A stretch of DNA of 64,000 bases from positions 1 through 64,000 of the forward strand of contig NZ_BDFD01000001.1 of assembly GCF_001895085.1 (NCBI RefSeq), written 5' to 3'. This DNA is from Mariprofundus micogutta (lineage in GTDB: Bacteria; Pseudomonadota; Zetaproteobacteria; Mariprofundales; Mariprofundaceae). The position numbers were made by a program, and so were the translations under genes. Shown here piece by piece: positions 8,235-17,133 of this stretch. How positions within the stretch are numbered: the first letter of the stretch is position 1; every line of letters begins with the position of its first letter. Under the pieces are notes generated by a model that was given only the letters and a program-made list of their open reading frames with translations, searched no databases and was not told where the DNA came from.

Positions 8235-8311
8235 TGGTGGCGCTTCAGGGACTCGAACCCCGGACACACGGATTATGATTCCGTTGCTCTAACCAACTGA
8301 GCTAAAGCGCC
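8235..8311 (-). tRNA. tRNA with CAU anticodon (elongator Met, or Ile2)
   Basis: The minus strand folds as a full cloverleaf with encoded CCA. The acceptor stem is GGCGCTT/AAGCGCC, the D arm runs GCTCAGTTGGTTAGAGC, and the anticodon stem ACGGA/TCCGT encloses loop ATCATAA (anticodon CAU). The T arm is CGGGG/CCCTG around TTCGAGT, allowing a G-T pair. There is no variable arm. CAU tRNAs are initiator Met, elongator Met or lysidine-modified Ile2. The A-form acceptor and D loop fit elongator Met or Ile2 and cannot separate them by eye. Its 3' end faces the integrative element and is the likely attachment site. Confidence 0.9.
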
Positions 8312-8455
8312 TTTCGTTGTGGCGCGGATTATAGGAAGCCGATTCACTTTGGCAAGCGGTCAACAGCATTTTTTTGATCCGGCATATCATCATGAGCTAC
8401 TTGATACGAGATCAGCCTTATCAGCTTAAGAAAAAGGTGGCGTTTAGTCGATTTA

Positions 8456-9211
8456 TCAGACATCCAGTTCAGGAAGCAATGGAAGAACAATAATAAACTC
8501 GGCACCTTCCCCTTCAGGGCTTAGCACCTGCATGGTTCCACCATGTTTCTTAACCACATCAATCACATTAGCCAAGCCGAAGCCATTGCCATCTTCTTTG
8601 GTGGTGAACGACGCATCACATACCTGATCTATAAACTCAGGGGCAATGCCAGAGCCTGAATCCTTCACTCTGATTTCAGCCCAGGGATAAGATTTACTCA
8701 GTGAAACAAGGACTGTGCCTTCATCATCCCCAATAGCTTGTATGGCATTTTTCAGAAGATTCGATACTACCTGATACAATTGATCGCAAGACCCCAGAAT
8801 ATGCACCTGCTCATGCGGGCGCTGCCATTCAATGGTTATACTGGATGGAAAAATCGGCAGGGTAATTGAAACCGACTCATCGATGGAAGCAGAGAGATCA
8901 ACTACCCCCAACTGATCACCCCTGTTATCAGCAAAAGCCAGAATTCGGTTGATGAGGCCATTCGTGCGCTCAATGGTTTTTTCTATGGATGTAATATGGT
9001 GCAAAATCAGAGGGTCATCAGTTCGACGTTCTATCATATGGGTTGAACTAAGGACCACATGCAGTGCATTACGAACATCATGAACAATACCCTGCGTGAA
9101 ATGACCAAGAGATTTTACCTTCTTGTTTTGCAGTTCATCTTTTGAATCGTCATTGTTTTCACTGCTACTCAGTGAAGCCTTACGTTTCGTCAAAACCCTC
9201 TCCCTCAACAT
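8456..9211 (-). CDS. Sensor histidine kinase lacking an input domain
   Basis: The 251-residue cytosolic product has a HisKA-type dimerisation helix with the phospho-accepting His in TQGIVHDVRNAL and an HATPase domain: N box LLKNAIQAI, G1 box KDSGSGIAP, and G2 box DGNGFGLANVIDVVKKHGG. There is no transmembrane segment, PAS or other sensor domain. The charged N-terminus of about 35 residues is the only extra region. No response regulator lies nearby, so its partner is elsewhere. The HDVRN form of the H box is seen in NtrB/hybrid-type kinases. Confidence 0.85.
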   Translation of the reverse strand: MLRERVLTKRKASLSSSENNDDSKDELQNKKVKSLGHFTQGIVHDVRNALHVVLSSTHMIERRTDDPLILHHITSIEKTIERTNGLINRILAFADNRGDQLGVVDLSASIDESVSITLPIFPSSITIEWQRPHEQVHILGSCDQLYQVVSNLLKNAIQAIGDDEGTVLVSLSKSYPWAEIRVKDSGSGIAPEFIDQVCDASFTTKEDGNGFGLANVIDVVKKHGGTMQVLSPEGEGAEFIIVLPLLPELDV

Positions 9212-9616
9212 CCTGTTGAATGGATGGACATTTTCTCATAAAAATCATTGCCTTACAATGCCTGAAGAAAGGAATAAATATTTGCTTAGTCAGAGTAATC
9301 AGTCCGTCAAATAAATCGCTAAATGGCGATGCAGATATATATAATTTGATTTCACTAAAACCTCTGTTGTGACTGTTCTCCAGCCAGTTGGTCCGCTGTA
9401 CTGCTGATTGAATCATTCTGGTTTGTTATTGATAAAGACCACAGCTGACTCCTGAATATATCGATAATGTATTACTGCTTATATACATATATCAGATGGC
9501 AAAGTGTCGCAGCTGAGAATCACTGCATTTAGATTCTGATTGTTACAATGCTCTTACTGCTTTGCTATCTTTCGCATCAGTGCCACTATGCTGGCTGAAC
9601 TGATAAGGGGAAAAGA
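9212..9616. other. Intergenic region between histidine kinase and trpS
   Basis: These 405 bases separate divergently transcribed genes and should hold both promoters. I saw AT-rich segments but no promoter I could place with confidence, and no gene or RNA. Confidence 0.4.
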
Positions 9617-10648
9617 TTGAGTACTTCTGACACACCACCAAACAAACCGAAACGTATTCTTTCCGGCATGCGCCCTACAGGTCGTCTGCATCTGGGGCAC
9701 TACAAAGGTGTACTGGAAAACTGGCTGAAACTGCAGGAGCAACATAACTGCTTTTTCTTTGCTGCCGACTGGCATGCCCTGACCACTGACTATGCCAATC
9801 CGTCGATTGTCAAAGACACCATCTGGGATATGCTGATTGACTGGCTGGCTGTTGGCGTTGATCCGGAAAAAGCGGTTGTCTTCATTCAGTCGGAAGTACC
9901 TGAACATGCTGAACTACATCTGCTGTTTTCATTTATGACACCCTTATCGTGGCTGGAGCGTGTGCCAACCTACAAGGATCAGATTGAGCAGCTGCGCGAG
10001 AAAGAGCTCGGCACCTATGGCTTCCTCGGTTATCCCCTGTTGCAGTCGGCCGATATCCTGATTTATCGCGCTGATGGCGTACCTGTGGGCGAGGATCAGG
10101 TGCCACATGTGGAACTCACCCGTGAGGTTGCCCGCCGTTTCAACCATCTCTACCGTCAGGGCATCCCGCCCCTGTTCCCGGAACCGGAAGCCATGCTGAT
10201 GCCTGCCGCCAAGCTGCCTGGACTGGATGGGCGCAAAATGAGTAAATCTTATGGCAATACCATTGAACTGGGCGAAGCGTGGAAAGTCACTGAGAAAAAA
10301 GTGAAAACCATGCCGACAGACCCTGCGCGTGTGCGTCGTGATGATCCGGGAAATCCGGAAAACTGCCCTGTTTGGGAATATCACAAGGTTTACTCAAGCG
10401 AAGCTGAACATGAGTGGGTAAAAGAGGGCTGCACAACTGCCGGCATTGGCTGCATCGATTGTAAAATGTGCGTTTTGAAACATCTTGAAGAAGAGCTGCA
10501 ACCCATCCGTGATCGGCGTGCAGATATCGCCTCCCGCCCCGATGATCTGAAAGACATTGTGCGTGCAGGCAATGAACGCGCCCGCATCGAAGCAGGCCGC
10601 ACTATGGAAAAAGTACGAAAAACCCTGAAAATGGGTTATCGCGTATGA
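9617..10648 (+). CDS. trpS: Tryptophanyl-tRNA synthetase with a probable [4Fe-4S] site
   Basis: A class I synthetase of 343 residues that charges tRNA-Trp. The HIGH-type motif is in RLHLGHYKGVLENW (residues 24-37) and KMSKS is at 208-212 region (GRKMSKSYGN). Cysteines 250, 272, 279 and 282 form C-x21-C-x6-C-x2-C, nearly the spacing of the iron-sulfur cluster reported in Thermotoga-type TrpRS. The start is TTG 9617, preceded by AAGGGGAAAAG. Its last four bases overlap the scpA start (ATGA), opening a long operon of housekeeping genes. Confidence 0.95.
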   Translation: MSTSDTPPNKPKRILSGMRPTGRLHLGHYKGVLENWLKLQEQHNCFFFAADWHALTTDYANPSIVKDTIWDMLIDWLAVGVDPEKAVVFIQSEVPEHAELHLLFSFMTPLSWLERVPTYKDQIEQLREKELGTYGFLGYPLLQSADILIYRADGVPVGEDQVPHVELTREVARRFNHLYRQGIPPLFPEPEAMLMPAAKLPGLDGRKMSKSYGNTIELGEAWKVTEKKVKTMPTDPARVRRDDPGNPENCPVWEYHKVYSSEAEHEWVKEGCTTAGIGCIDCKMCVLKHLEEELQPIRDRRADIASRPDDLKDIVRAGNERARIEAGRTMEKVRKTLKMGYRV

Positions 10649-11406
10649 ATCAGGCAGTGCAGTCCGAGCTCATCGCACATGAAGATGCGCCGCATGCACT
10701 GCCTCCCGTCCAGTTGGATCAATTTGAAGGACCGCTGGACGTACTCTTACACCTGATCCGCAGTCAGGAGATGGATATTTTCGATATCCCCCTGGCCATC
10801 ATTACAGTGCAATACCTTGAAATCCTTGAAACACAGAAAGAGTTGGATCTGGAAGTTGCCGGGGATTATCTGGTGATGGCCAGCACACTGATGCAGCTGA
10901 AATCGCGCATGTTATTGCCGAGGCCTGAAATGGACGAGGAAGGCAATGCGATTGATCCGCGTGCCGAACTTGCTGCCCAGCTGATTGCATATGAACAATA
11001 TCGCCTGCTTGCCGAGGAGTTGAATGAACGGCCGCGTCTGGGACGGGATGTCTTTGTGCGTTCAATTTTTCCGGAATCCAGGGATGTGGAACGGCCACTG
11101 CCTGAAGCTGATCTCGATGCCCTGCTGCTGGCATTCCGGGCCGTATTGAAACGCGTCGGCGGTGAGGTTCGACATCGTATCTTTACCGAAACAATGAATG
11201 TACGTGAGCGTATGAGCACAGTTTTACAACGCCTGCACAAAGGTGGCATGCAGCTCGATGAACTGCTTGCTGATGAACCGGGCCGTGAAGCACTGGTAAC
11301 CACGGTACTGGCTATTCTTGAGTTATGGCGACAGCAGACCATCACCGTCGTTCAGACAGAAAGTCTCGGGTCCATTACGCTGCTGCCGAAGGAGGCAATT
11401 GAATGA
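10645..11406 (+). CDS. scpA: Segregation and condensation protein A
   Basis: The 253-residue kleisin subunit of the SMC-ScpAB condensin complex organises the chromosome. The hallmark opening is present: QFEGPLDVLLHLIRSQEMDI, followed by DIFDIPLAIITVQYLEILE and the ELDLEVAGDYLVMASTLMQL helix that binds SMC. A C-terminal winged helix ends near residue 245. It overlaps trpS and scpB by four bases each, so translation is coupled. Confidence 0.95.
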   Translation: MNQAVQSELIAHEDAPHALPPVQLDQFEGPLDVLLHLIRSQEMDIFDIPLAIITVQYLEILETQKELDLEVAGDYLVMASTLMQLKSRMLLPRPEMDEEGNAIDPRAELAAQLIAYEQYRLLAEELNERPRLGRDVFVRSIFPESRDVERPLPEADLDALLLAFRAVLKRVGGEVRHRIFTETMNVRERMSTVLQRLHKGGMQLDELLADEPGREALVTTVLAILELWRQQTITVVQTESLGSITLLPKEAIE

Positions 11407-12047
11407 ACAGTGAGAGTCTGCAGTTGCTTGGTTCACAGATTGAGGCCTTGCTTTTGGCCAGTGACGAACCCCTGAGTTTGGCCCGATTACGCGGTCTGCT
11501 TGAAGAAGAGATTCAAAGCTCTGATATCCGTGAAGCGATCGCAGAACTGGAGTCCTTTTACCAGAATCGTGGTATTCAAATCACACAGGTTGCCGGTGGT
11601 TGGCAATTCAGGACAACACCCGAGCATGCCGAGCTGATTCACCAGTTGTGGGAAATCAAGCCGCAAAAACTCTCTCGTTCAGCCATGGAAACACTGGCGA
11701 TCATTGCTTACCGGCAACCCACCACACGTGCGGAAATTGAGGCATTAAGAGGTGTGAAAGTTTCCAGTCAGATGATTGCTACCCTGCAGGAGCGTGGCTG
11801 GATTAAAGTACTTGGACGAAAAGAGGTGCCGGGACGTCCGCACCTCTATGGAACAGGTAAACTGTTTCTTGTGGATTTCGGCCTGGAGTCTCTTAAAGAC
11901 CTGCCGGATTCAGCTCAACTCATGGACGAAGACGAAATCCAACAGATGGTCATAGGAAGTATCGAACAGCATGAACACGAAGAAGCAGAAACCGGCGCAG
12001 CGAAGCCGGACGAAAACACCCGCCCGGACAAAACAGCCAACAGCTAA
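11403..12047 (+). CDS. scpB: Segregation and condensation protein B
   Basis: The 214-residue partner of ScpA has two winged-helix domains. The first covers residues 8-85 (IEALLLASDEPLSLARLRGL). The second contains SRSAMETLAIIAYRQPTTRA and TLQERGWIKVLGRKEVPGRP, the most conserved stretch of the family. The C-terminal 35 residues are acidic and low-complexity, and they overlap the pseudouridine synthase gene by 77 bases in another frame, an unusually long overlap. It probably works with ScpA and SMC in chromosome condensation. Confidence 0.95.
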   Translation: MNSESLQLLGSQIEALLLASDEPLSLARLRGLLEEEIQSSDIREAIAELESFYQNRGIQITQVAGGWQFRTTPEHAELIHQLWEIKPQKLSRSAMETLAIIAYRQPTTRAEIEALRGVKVSSQMIATLQERGWIKVLGRKEVPGRPHLYGTGKLFLVDFGLESLKDLPDSAQLMDEDEIQQMVIGSIEQHEHEEAETGAAKPDENTRPDKTANS

Positions 12048-12810
12048 GAGCGGCAAACCTTCAGAATCGAAGAGTCAGGATGGTGAGCGTATCAACCGTT
12101 TCCTGGCCCGCTGCGGGCTTTGCTCACGTCGTGAAGCGGATCGCTGGGTAGAGGCCGGACGTGTCTCGGTAAACAACCAGATCAGCAATGAACCCGGGCT
12201 GAAAATCAAAGCGGGAGACATTGTCTGTGTGGACGGCAAACCGGTCACACAACAGACCAGTCATACCTATATTCTGTACAATAAACCTATGGGCCAGTTA
12301 TGCACACGTCGTGATGACAAGGGACGTGCGCTGATCTATGACTCGCTTGATGTAGCACCCAATGTGCAATCGATCGGCAGACTGGATATGGATACTGAAG
12401 GCCTGCTGCTGCTGACCGATGATGGTGATCTGACACGTGCCTTAACCCATCCGGGTGCCAAGCTGGCGCGCGAGTATCGCGTACGGGTAGGCGGCCAGGT
12501 GACTCTGGAAACACTGGAAAAACTCCGGCGTGGTGGCTTCGATATTGGCGAAGGTGACAAGAGTGATGGCTGGGAAGTGACTGTTGATTCCGAAACCAGA
12601 GGTCACACATGGCTTACCGTGGTCATTTTCCGTGGCCGCTGGCGTGAAGTACGCAGAACCCTGGAAGCTGTCGGCCACCCTGTTCGCAGACTTATGCGCA
12701 CTCGCTTTGGCCCGATACGTCTTGAAGAGGGCATGCCGCGTGGTAGCAGCAGAAGCCTGAACCGCTCGGAAATAAAAAAACTGACTGATCAGGGCAAAAC
12801 GAAAAAGTGA
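11971..12810 (+). CDS. rluB: 23S rRNA pseudouridine synthase, RsuA/RluB family
   Basis: The 279-residue product begins with a basic Lys/Thr-rich tail of about 40 residues. An S4 RNA-binding domain follows (RINRFLARCGLCSRREADRW), then the RsuA/RluB catalytic domain with the nucleophilic Asp in GRLDMDTEGLLLLTDDGDL. RluB makes pseudouridine 2605 in 23S rRNA in E. coli; the exact target here is inferred from gene order after scpB, which is typical of rluB. The start lies inside scpB. A start further in, near residue 40, would also keep all domains. Confidence 0.88.
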   Translation: MNTKKQKPAQRSRTKTPARTKQPTAKSGKPSESKSQDGERINRFLARCGLCSRREADRWVEAGRVSVNNQISNEPGLKIKAGDIVCVDGKPVTQQTSHTYILYNKPMGQLCTRRDDKGRALIYDSLDVAPNVQSIGRLDMDTEGLLLLTDDGDLTRALTHPGAKLAREYRVRVGGQVTLETLEKLRRGGFDIGEGDKSDGWEVTVDSETRGHTWLTVVIFRGRWREVRRTLEAVGHPVRRLMRTRFGPIRLEEGMPRGSSRSLNRSEIKKLTDQGKTKK

Positions 12811-13499
12811 TGCGCCTGGCACCATTGCAGATCTATGAAACCCTGTTGGCCGCTTATGGCCCACAGCACTGGTGGCCTGCAGATAAGCCGTTCGAAGTCA
12901 TGGTTGGTGCCATTCTTACGCAGAATACCAATTGGCAGAATGTCGAAAAAGCAATCACCAGCCTCAAAACGCACGACATGCTTGATTGCGAATCGATAGC
13001 CACCTGTAACCTGCCCCAACTGGGCGAAATAATTCGTTCATCCGGTTCCTACATGCAAAAGGCACGTTACCTGCAGCAGTTCTCCCTGTTCTATTTCAAT
13101 AATGGCAAACGCAAAGGTCTGAAAAAGCTACCTGTGAGTTTATTGCGCCCTCGCCTGCTTTCTGTGCATGGCATCGGCCCGGAAACTGCCGACTCAATCC
13201 TGCTCTATGCACTGGATCAACCCGTATTTGTCATTGATGCCTATACCAAACGTCTGTTCGTCAGGCTGGAGCATTTCGGTCATGAACTCGGCTACGACAG
13301 TATTCAGCACTATTTCCAGCAGCGACTGCCGGAAAGCCTGCCACTGTTTCAGGAGTTTCATGCCCTGATTGTTGAACATGCCAAACGCCACTGCAGAACC
13401 AAACCTCTGTGTCAGGATTGTCCACTGTTTGATCGCTGCCCAACAGCATCCTGCTCAACCATAGAAATACATCGTTCACTCGTTCCCGATGTGGATTGA
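12807..13499 (+). CDS. Endonuclease III-like DNA glycosylase (HhH-GPD, FeS)
   Basis: The roughly 230-residue product has a helix-hairpin-helix segment SVHGIGPETADSILLYAL and the catalytic Asp in FVIDAYTKRLF. A C-terminal cysteine set C-x5-C-x2-C-x5-C fits an iron-sulfur loop (CRTKPLCQDCPLFDRC). The Lys that makes E. coli Nth a bifunctional lyase is replaced by Glu in GPETAD, so this is more likely a monofunctional glycosylase of the 3-methyladenine (MagIII/HP0602) type. The start is GTG 12807 or ATG 12810, overlapping the rluB stop. It overlaps uvrC by 11 bases, a DNA-repair pairing. Confidence 0.8.
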   Translation: MMRLAPLQIYETLLAAYGPQHWWPADKPFEVMVGAILTQNTNWQNVEKAITSLKTHDMLDCESIATCNLPQLGEIIRSSGSYMQKARYLQQFSLFYFNNGKRKGLKKLPVSLLRPRLLSVHGIGPETADSILLYALDQPVFVIDAYTKRLFVRLEHFGHELGYDSIQHYFQQRLPESLPLFQEFHALIVEHAKRHCRTKPLCQDCPLFDRCPTASCSTIEIHRSLVPDVD

Positions 13500-15330
13500 A
13501 GCACCCGTACAGTTAAATACCTTACCGCACGAGCCGGGCGTTTACCGCATGCTCGATGCAAATCGGAAAGTGCTTTATGTCGGCAAGGCACGCAGCCTGA
13601 GAAAACGGGTATCCAGCTATTTTCAGCGACGACCTGACTCACCACGCACTCAGGCGATGGTGCAACAGATTCGCGATATCACCTTTAGCGTCACCGCATC
13701 TGAAGCTGAAGCATTGGTATTGGAACATAATCTGATCAAACAGCTCAAACCGCGTTACAACGTGTTAATGAAAGATTCCAAATCCTACCCCTACATTCTG
13801 CTTACCGATGAGGCCTATCCAAAACTGCACCTTTATCGCGGTAAGCGTTCCGTAGCCGGGGAGTATTTTGGCCCCTTCCCCAATGCCGGAGCCGTACATG
13901 CAACCCTGCATGTGATGCAGAACGTGTTTCGCATCAGGGATTGTGAATACGGTGTATTCAACAACAGATCACGGCCCTGTATGCAGCACCAGATCGGCCG
14001 CTGCACTGCCCCTTGCTGCGATCTGGTCAGCCGCGATGAATATGGCGAACAGGTCAATGAAGTACGCGTATTTCTCAAAGGTCAGGATGAAAAATTATTG
14101 ACCGCATGGCAGGCTGAAATGCAAATGGCATCCAATGCCATGCAGTTTGAAAAAGCAGCCCTCTTGCGTGATCGCATTATGGCACTGAGAACGGTTCTTG
14201 CCGGTTCCGATCAGAGTAACCTGCCGGACAATGCCGATGCCATTTCCATTATCCGCCAAAGCACAGGTGTCCTGGCCAGCATCGGTGTACGCAGGGCCGG
14301 TCGTGATCTGGGCACACATAATGTGCGCATCACACAGGCTGCCGATGCAGATGATCTTGAAATCCTTCAAATACTGATGATGGAACGTTATCGGACAGAC
14401 ACCCCTCCTGCTGAGATTCTTCTTTCAGTATCTGAAGCAGATTGTGCTGAACTGAAGCGCCTGATGCGTCTGTTGCATCCGAATTCCCGCAGCGACCTCC
14501 TCAGCCCCAAACGTGGCAGCAGGGCTACATGGCTGAAACAGACCAGGCATTCAGGTGTGCAGTTGTTATCCAGTCGAAAATCGGACGATCAACAGCCAGC
14601 TTTTGCAGCTCTTGCTGAACTATTGAAACTGGAAAGCGTGCCGGAATTAATTGCAGCCGTGGATAATGCACATCTTGGTGGCAAACAAACAGTTGCCGCG
14701 ATTACCTTCGCCAACTGGCAGGGCACGCAAAAAGAGTTGTACCGCCGCTATAAACTGGACGGTATTTCAGCTGATAAAGACGTCATCGAAGGTGATGATT
14801 ACGGGGCCATGCAGGCTGTTCTGACACGTTTTTTTCGAGCCATCGCTGAAGATAGTATCCCATGCCCGGATTTGATGTTAATCGATGGTGGCAGAGGCCA
14901 ACTGGCAATCGCCATCGAATGCGCACACGATGCAGGATTACATGACCTTAAACTGGTCGCGGTAGCCAAGGGAGCCAGTCGCAAACTCGGAGAGGAAACC
15001 CTGTGGCCGGGCTGGAACAATCTAGATGGACAGGGTATTGGTTCGGCACTGAAACCCGGCGTTCACTCCCCTGCCCTGTTACTGATTGCCAGAGTGCGCG
15101 ATGAAGCACACCGTTTTGCCGGTGCTTATATGCGCAAGCGCAAAAAACAGAGCATGTTCAACTCAGCCCTTGATGGGATCAGCGGCATAGGACCTGCCAA
15201 ACGAACCGCCCTGCTCAAGCATTTCGGGGGCATTGAAGGCGTAAAAAAAGCCGGTCGATCACAACTGGCCCAGGCTCCCGGTATCTCGGAGGCACTGGCT
15301 GAGCGCATCTTTATATCCCTGCATAAATAA
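13489..15330 (+). CDS. uvrC: Excinuclease ABC subunit C
   Basis: The 613-residue nuclease makes the two incisions in nucleotide excision repair. Domains in order are: GIY-YIG nuclease at 10-95 (PGVYRMLDANRKVLYVGKAR), cysteine-rich and UVR regions (FEKAALLRDRIMALR near 225), the RNase H-like C-terminal endonuclease (LMLIDGGRGQLAIA near 465), and tandem HhH at the end (LDGISGIGPAKRTALLKHFG). Length matches the family. It is the last gene of the trpS operon by spacing. Confidence 0.97.
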   Translation: MWIEAPVQLNTLPHEPGVYRMLDANRKVLYVGKARSLRKRVSSYFQRRPDSPRTQAMVQQIRDITFSVTASEAEALVLEHNLIKQLKPRYNVLMKDSKSYPYILLTDEAYPKLHLYRGKRSVAGEYFGPFPNAGAVHATLHVMQNVFRIRDCEYGVFNNRSRPCMQHQIGRCTAPCCDLVSRDEYGEQVNEVRVFLKGQDEKLLTAWQAEMQMASNAMQFEKAALLRDRIMALRTVLAGSDQSNLPDNADAISIIRQSTGVLASIGVRRAGRDLGTHNVRITQAADADDLEILQILMMERYRTDTPPAEILLSVSEADCAELKRLMRLLHPNSRSDLLSPKRGSRATWLKQTRHSGVQLLSSRKSDDQQPAFAALAELLKLESVPELIAAVDNAHLGGKQTVAAITFANWQGTQKELYRRYKLDGISADKDVIEGDDYGAMQAVLTRFFRAIAEDSIPCPDLMLIDGGRGQLAIAIECAHDAGLHDLKLVAVAKGASRKLGEETLWPGWNNLDGQGIGSALKPGVHSPALLLIARVRDEAHRFAGAYMRKRKKQSMFNSALDGISGIGPAKRTALLKHFGGIEGVKKAGRSQLAQAPGISEALAERIFISLHK

Positions 15331-15399
15331 GCAGACTGTAAAAACAGAAGCGAGCGTTTATACTCGCTGATTACAGAACAGAGGAAGCGGGAGAACACC

Positions 15400-16899
15400 A
15401 TGAGTCAGAGAGAGAATGAAACCATCCGGATTCTTGATTTAATGGAGAGTAGCGGTGTGAAGTTCGGCACCAGTGGCGCACGCGGTCTGGCCGATGACAT
15501 GACCGATTATGTCTGTTACGCCTACTCTCTGGCCTTTTTACAATATCTGCTGGAGAGCAAGCAGATTCATGCGGGAGATAAGGTGGCAATTGCCGGTGAT
15601 TTCCGTCCCAGTTCACCGCGTATCATGGCTGCCGTTGGCAAAGCTGTGAACGATGCCGGTTGTGAACCTGTGAACTGCGGTTTTATCCCGACCCCTGCCG
15701 TTGCCTGTTATGCCATAAAACGCGGCATTGCCAGCATCATGGTCACGGGCAGTCATATCCCTGATGACCGTAACGGCATCAAATTTTATAAACCTGCTGG
15801 TGAAATTCTCAAGCATGATGAGCAGGCCATGTGCTCCCGCTCAGTCACCATCGAGAATGATCTGTTTGATCAGGCTGGCAACGCGCTGCAGGCGCCTCTT
15901 CCTGCAGAACAACGTGAAGCCAACAGTGAATTTGTACAGCGCTATCTCGATTTTTTCCCGGCAGCTTGTCTGCAGGGATTGAAAGTCGGTGTATATGAGC
16001 ACTCCAGTGTAGCTCGAGACATCCTCGGCGATGTGATCGAAGGACTGGGAGCCGAGGTCGTACACCTGGGGCGCTCGGATCAGTTCATCCCGGTGGATAC
16101 CGAAGCCATACGTCCTGAGGATGTTGTTCTGGCCAGGGGCTGGTCGCAAGAGCATCAGCTCGACTGCATTGTCTCTGCTGATGGTGATGGTGACCGGCCA
16201 CTGGTTTCAGATGAACACGGCCAGTGGTTACGCGGTGATGTAGCCGGCATTCTCTGCGCTCACTATCTGGGGGCCAGACATGTGGCCACACCGGTAAGTT
16301 GTAATAGCGCAGTGGAAAAATGCGGCTGGTTTAATCAGGTGGATCGTACCCGTATCGGCTCCCCGTTTGTTATTGCCGCCATGGATGAAGCGATTGCAGC
16401 TGGTGCAGCCAATGTCGTCGGATATGAAGCCAATGGTGGTTTCCTGACTGCGACCAATATTGAAATCGAGGGGCGCAATCTCAGCGCTCTGCCAACGCGC
16501 GATGCAGTAATTGTACCTCTGGCTATTCTGATGCTGGCCAGATCGTTTAACAGTTCTATTTCAGGTCTGCTCAGCCAGCTACCACAACGTTTCACCAGCA
16601 GTGATCGTCTGAAAGCATTCCCGACTGAACTCAGCCAGGAAAAACTCAAACCATTAAACAGTGGTGACGAACAGCAGAACATACAGGCAGCTGAAGCCAT
16701 TCTCGGCCACGCATTCGGTGGTGTAGCCAATATTGATAATACTGACGGCATTCGTATCACTTTCAGTAATGGTGAAGTTGCCCATTTGCGTCCATCGGGC
16801 AATGCACCTGAACTGCGTTGCTACAATGAAGCCGACAGTGAAGAACGCGCCATCGAGATGAATAAAACATGTCTTGGTATACTTGAAAGCTGGCGCTAA
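15400..16899 (+). CDS. Phosphohexomutase (phosphoglucomutase/phosphomannomutase family)
   Basis: This 499-residue alpha-D-phosphohexomutase has the phosphoserine loop VTGSHIPDDRNGIKFYK, the metal-binding loop SADGDGDRPLV, the sugar-binding loop VVGYEANGGFL and a phosphate-binding C-terminal loop (RPSGNAPELRCYNEAD). It interconverts hexose 1- and 6-phosphates. The glucose/mannose preference cannot be read by eye. A GAGGAAGCGGGAG ribosome-binding region lies upstream. A second, more AlgC-like mutase is encoded at 19189-20547. Confidence 0.9.
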   Translation: MSQRENETIRILDLMESSGVKFGTSGARGLADDMTDYVCYAYSLAFLQYLLESKQIHAGDKVAIAGDFRPSSPRIMAAVGKAVNDAGCEPVNCGFIPTPAVACYAIKRGIASIMVTGSHIPDDRNGIKFYKPAGEILKHDEQAMCSRSVTIENDLFDQAGNALQAPLPAEQREANSEFVQRYLDFFPAACLQGLKVGVYEHSSVARDILGDVIEGLGAEVVHLGRSDQFIPVDTEAIRPEDVVLARGWSQEHQLDCIVSADGDGDRPLVSDEHGQWLRGDVAGILCAHYLGARHVATPVSCNSAVEKCGWFNQVDRTRIGSPFVIAAMDEAIAAGAANVVGYEANGGFLTATNIEIEGRNLSALPTRDAVIVPLAILMLARSFNSSISGLLSQLPQRFTSSDRLKAFPTELSQEKLKPLNSGDEQQNIQAAEAILGHAFGGVANIDNTDGIRITFSNGEVAHLRPSGNAPELRCYNEADSEERAIEMNKTCLGILESWR

Positions 16900-16904
16900 C
16901 AGGC

Positions 16905-17129
16905 ATGATGGGTACAGCACATCGCCCTCTATGCGGGCAGCTTAACCATTGCGCGATGGCGGATACAAATACGCATCCTGACAGCCCCTGCTGGTGCAGG
17001 TATGAATCTTTTCCGCAAGCGTTACTGGATCAGGTTCCGCAAGATGCGAAAAATCGGGTCTGTATCTGCAAGGACTGCCTGAACTCATTCAGAAAAAGCG
17101 AATTGTCATCCGACCCTTCTGTTGCATGA
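16905..17129 (+). CDS. Cysteine-rich CWC-type small protein
   Basis: The 74-residue product matches the cysteine-rich CWC family: LCGQLNHCAM, then PCWCRYESFPQALLDQVP, then VCICKDCLNSF. All the paired cysteines are present, suggesting a small metal-binding fold. The function of the family is unknown to me. It starts five bases after the phosphohexomutase stop and converges on the helicase gene. Keeping the first cysteine pair requires this early ATG (16905 or 16908). Confidence 0.8.
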   Translation: MMGTAHRPLCGQLNHCAMADTNTHPDSPCWCRYESFPQALLDQVPQDAKNRVCICKDCLNSFRKSELSSDPSVA

Positions 17130-17133
17130 CTGC

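Larger units (their letters stand above)
3172..8260. mobile_element. Integrative-element module adjacent to a tRNA gene (left limit unknown)
   Basis: The module contains a tyrosine integrase, HTH partner, rep-like gene, excisionase-like gene, structured DNA, and arm-type repeats beside the 3' end of a tRNA. No second copy of the tRNA 3' end is seen between 1 and 8230. The far attachment site is therefore outside the window, or was lost among the insertion sequences at the left. The boundaries given are the minimum visible module. Confidence 0.6.
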
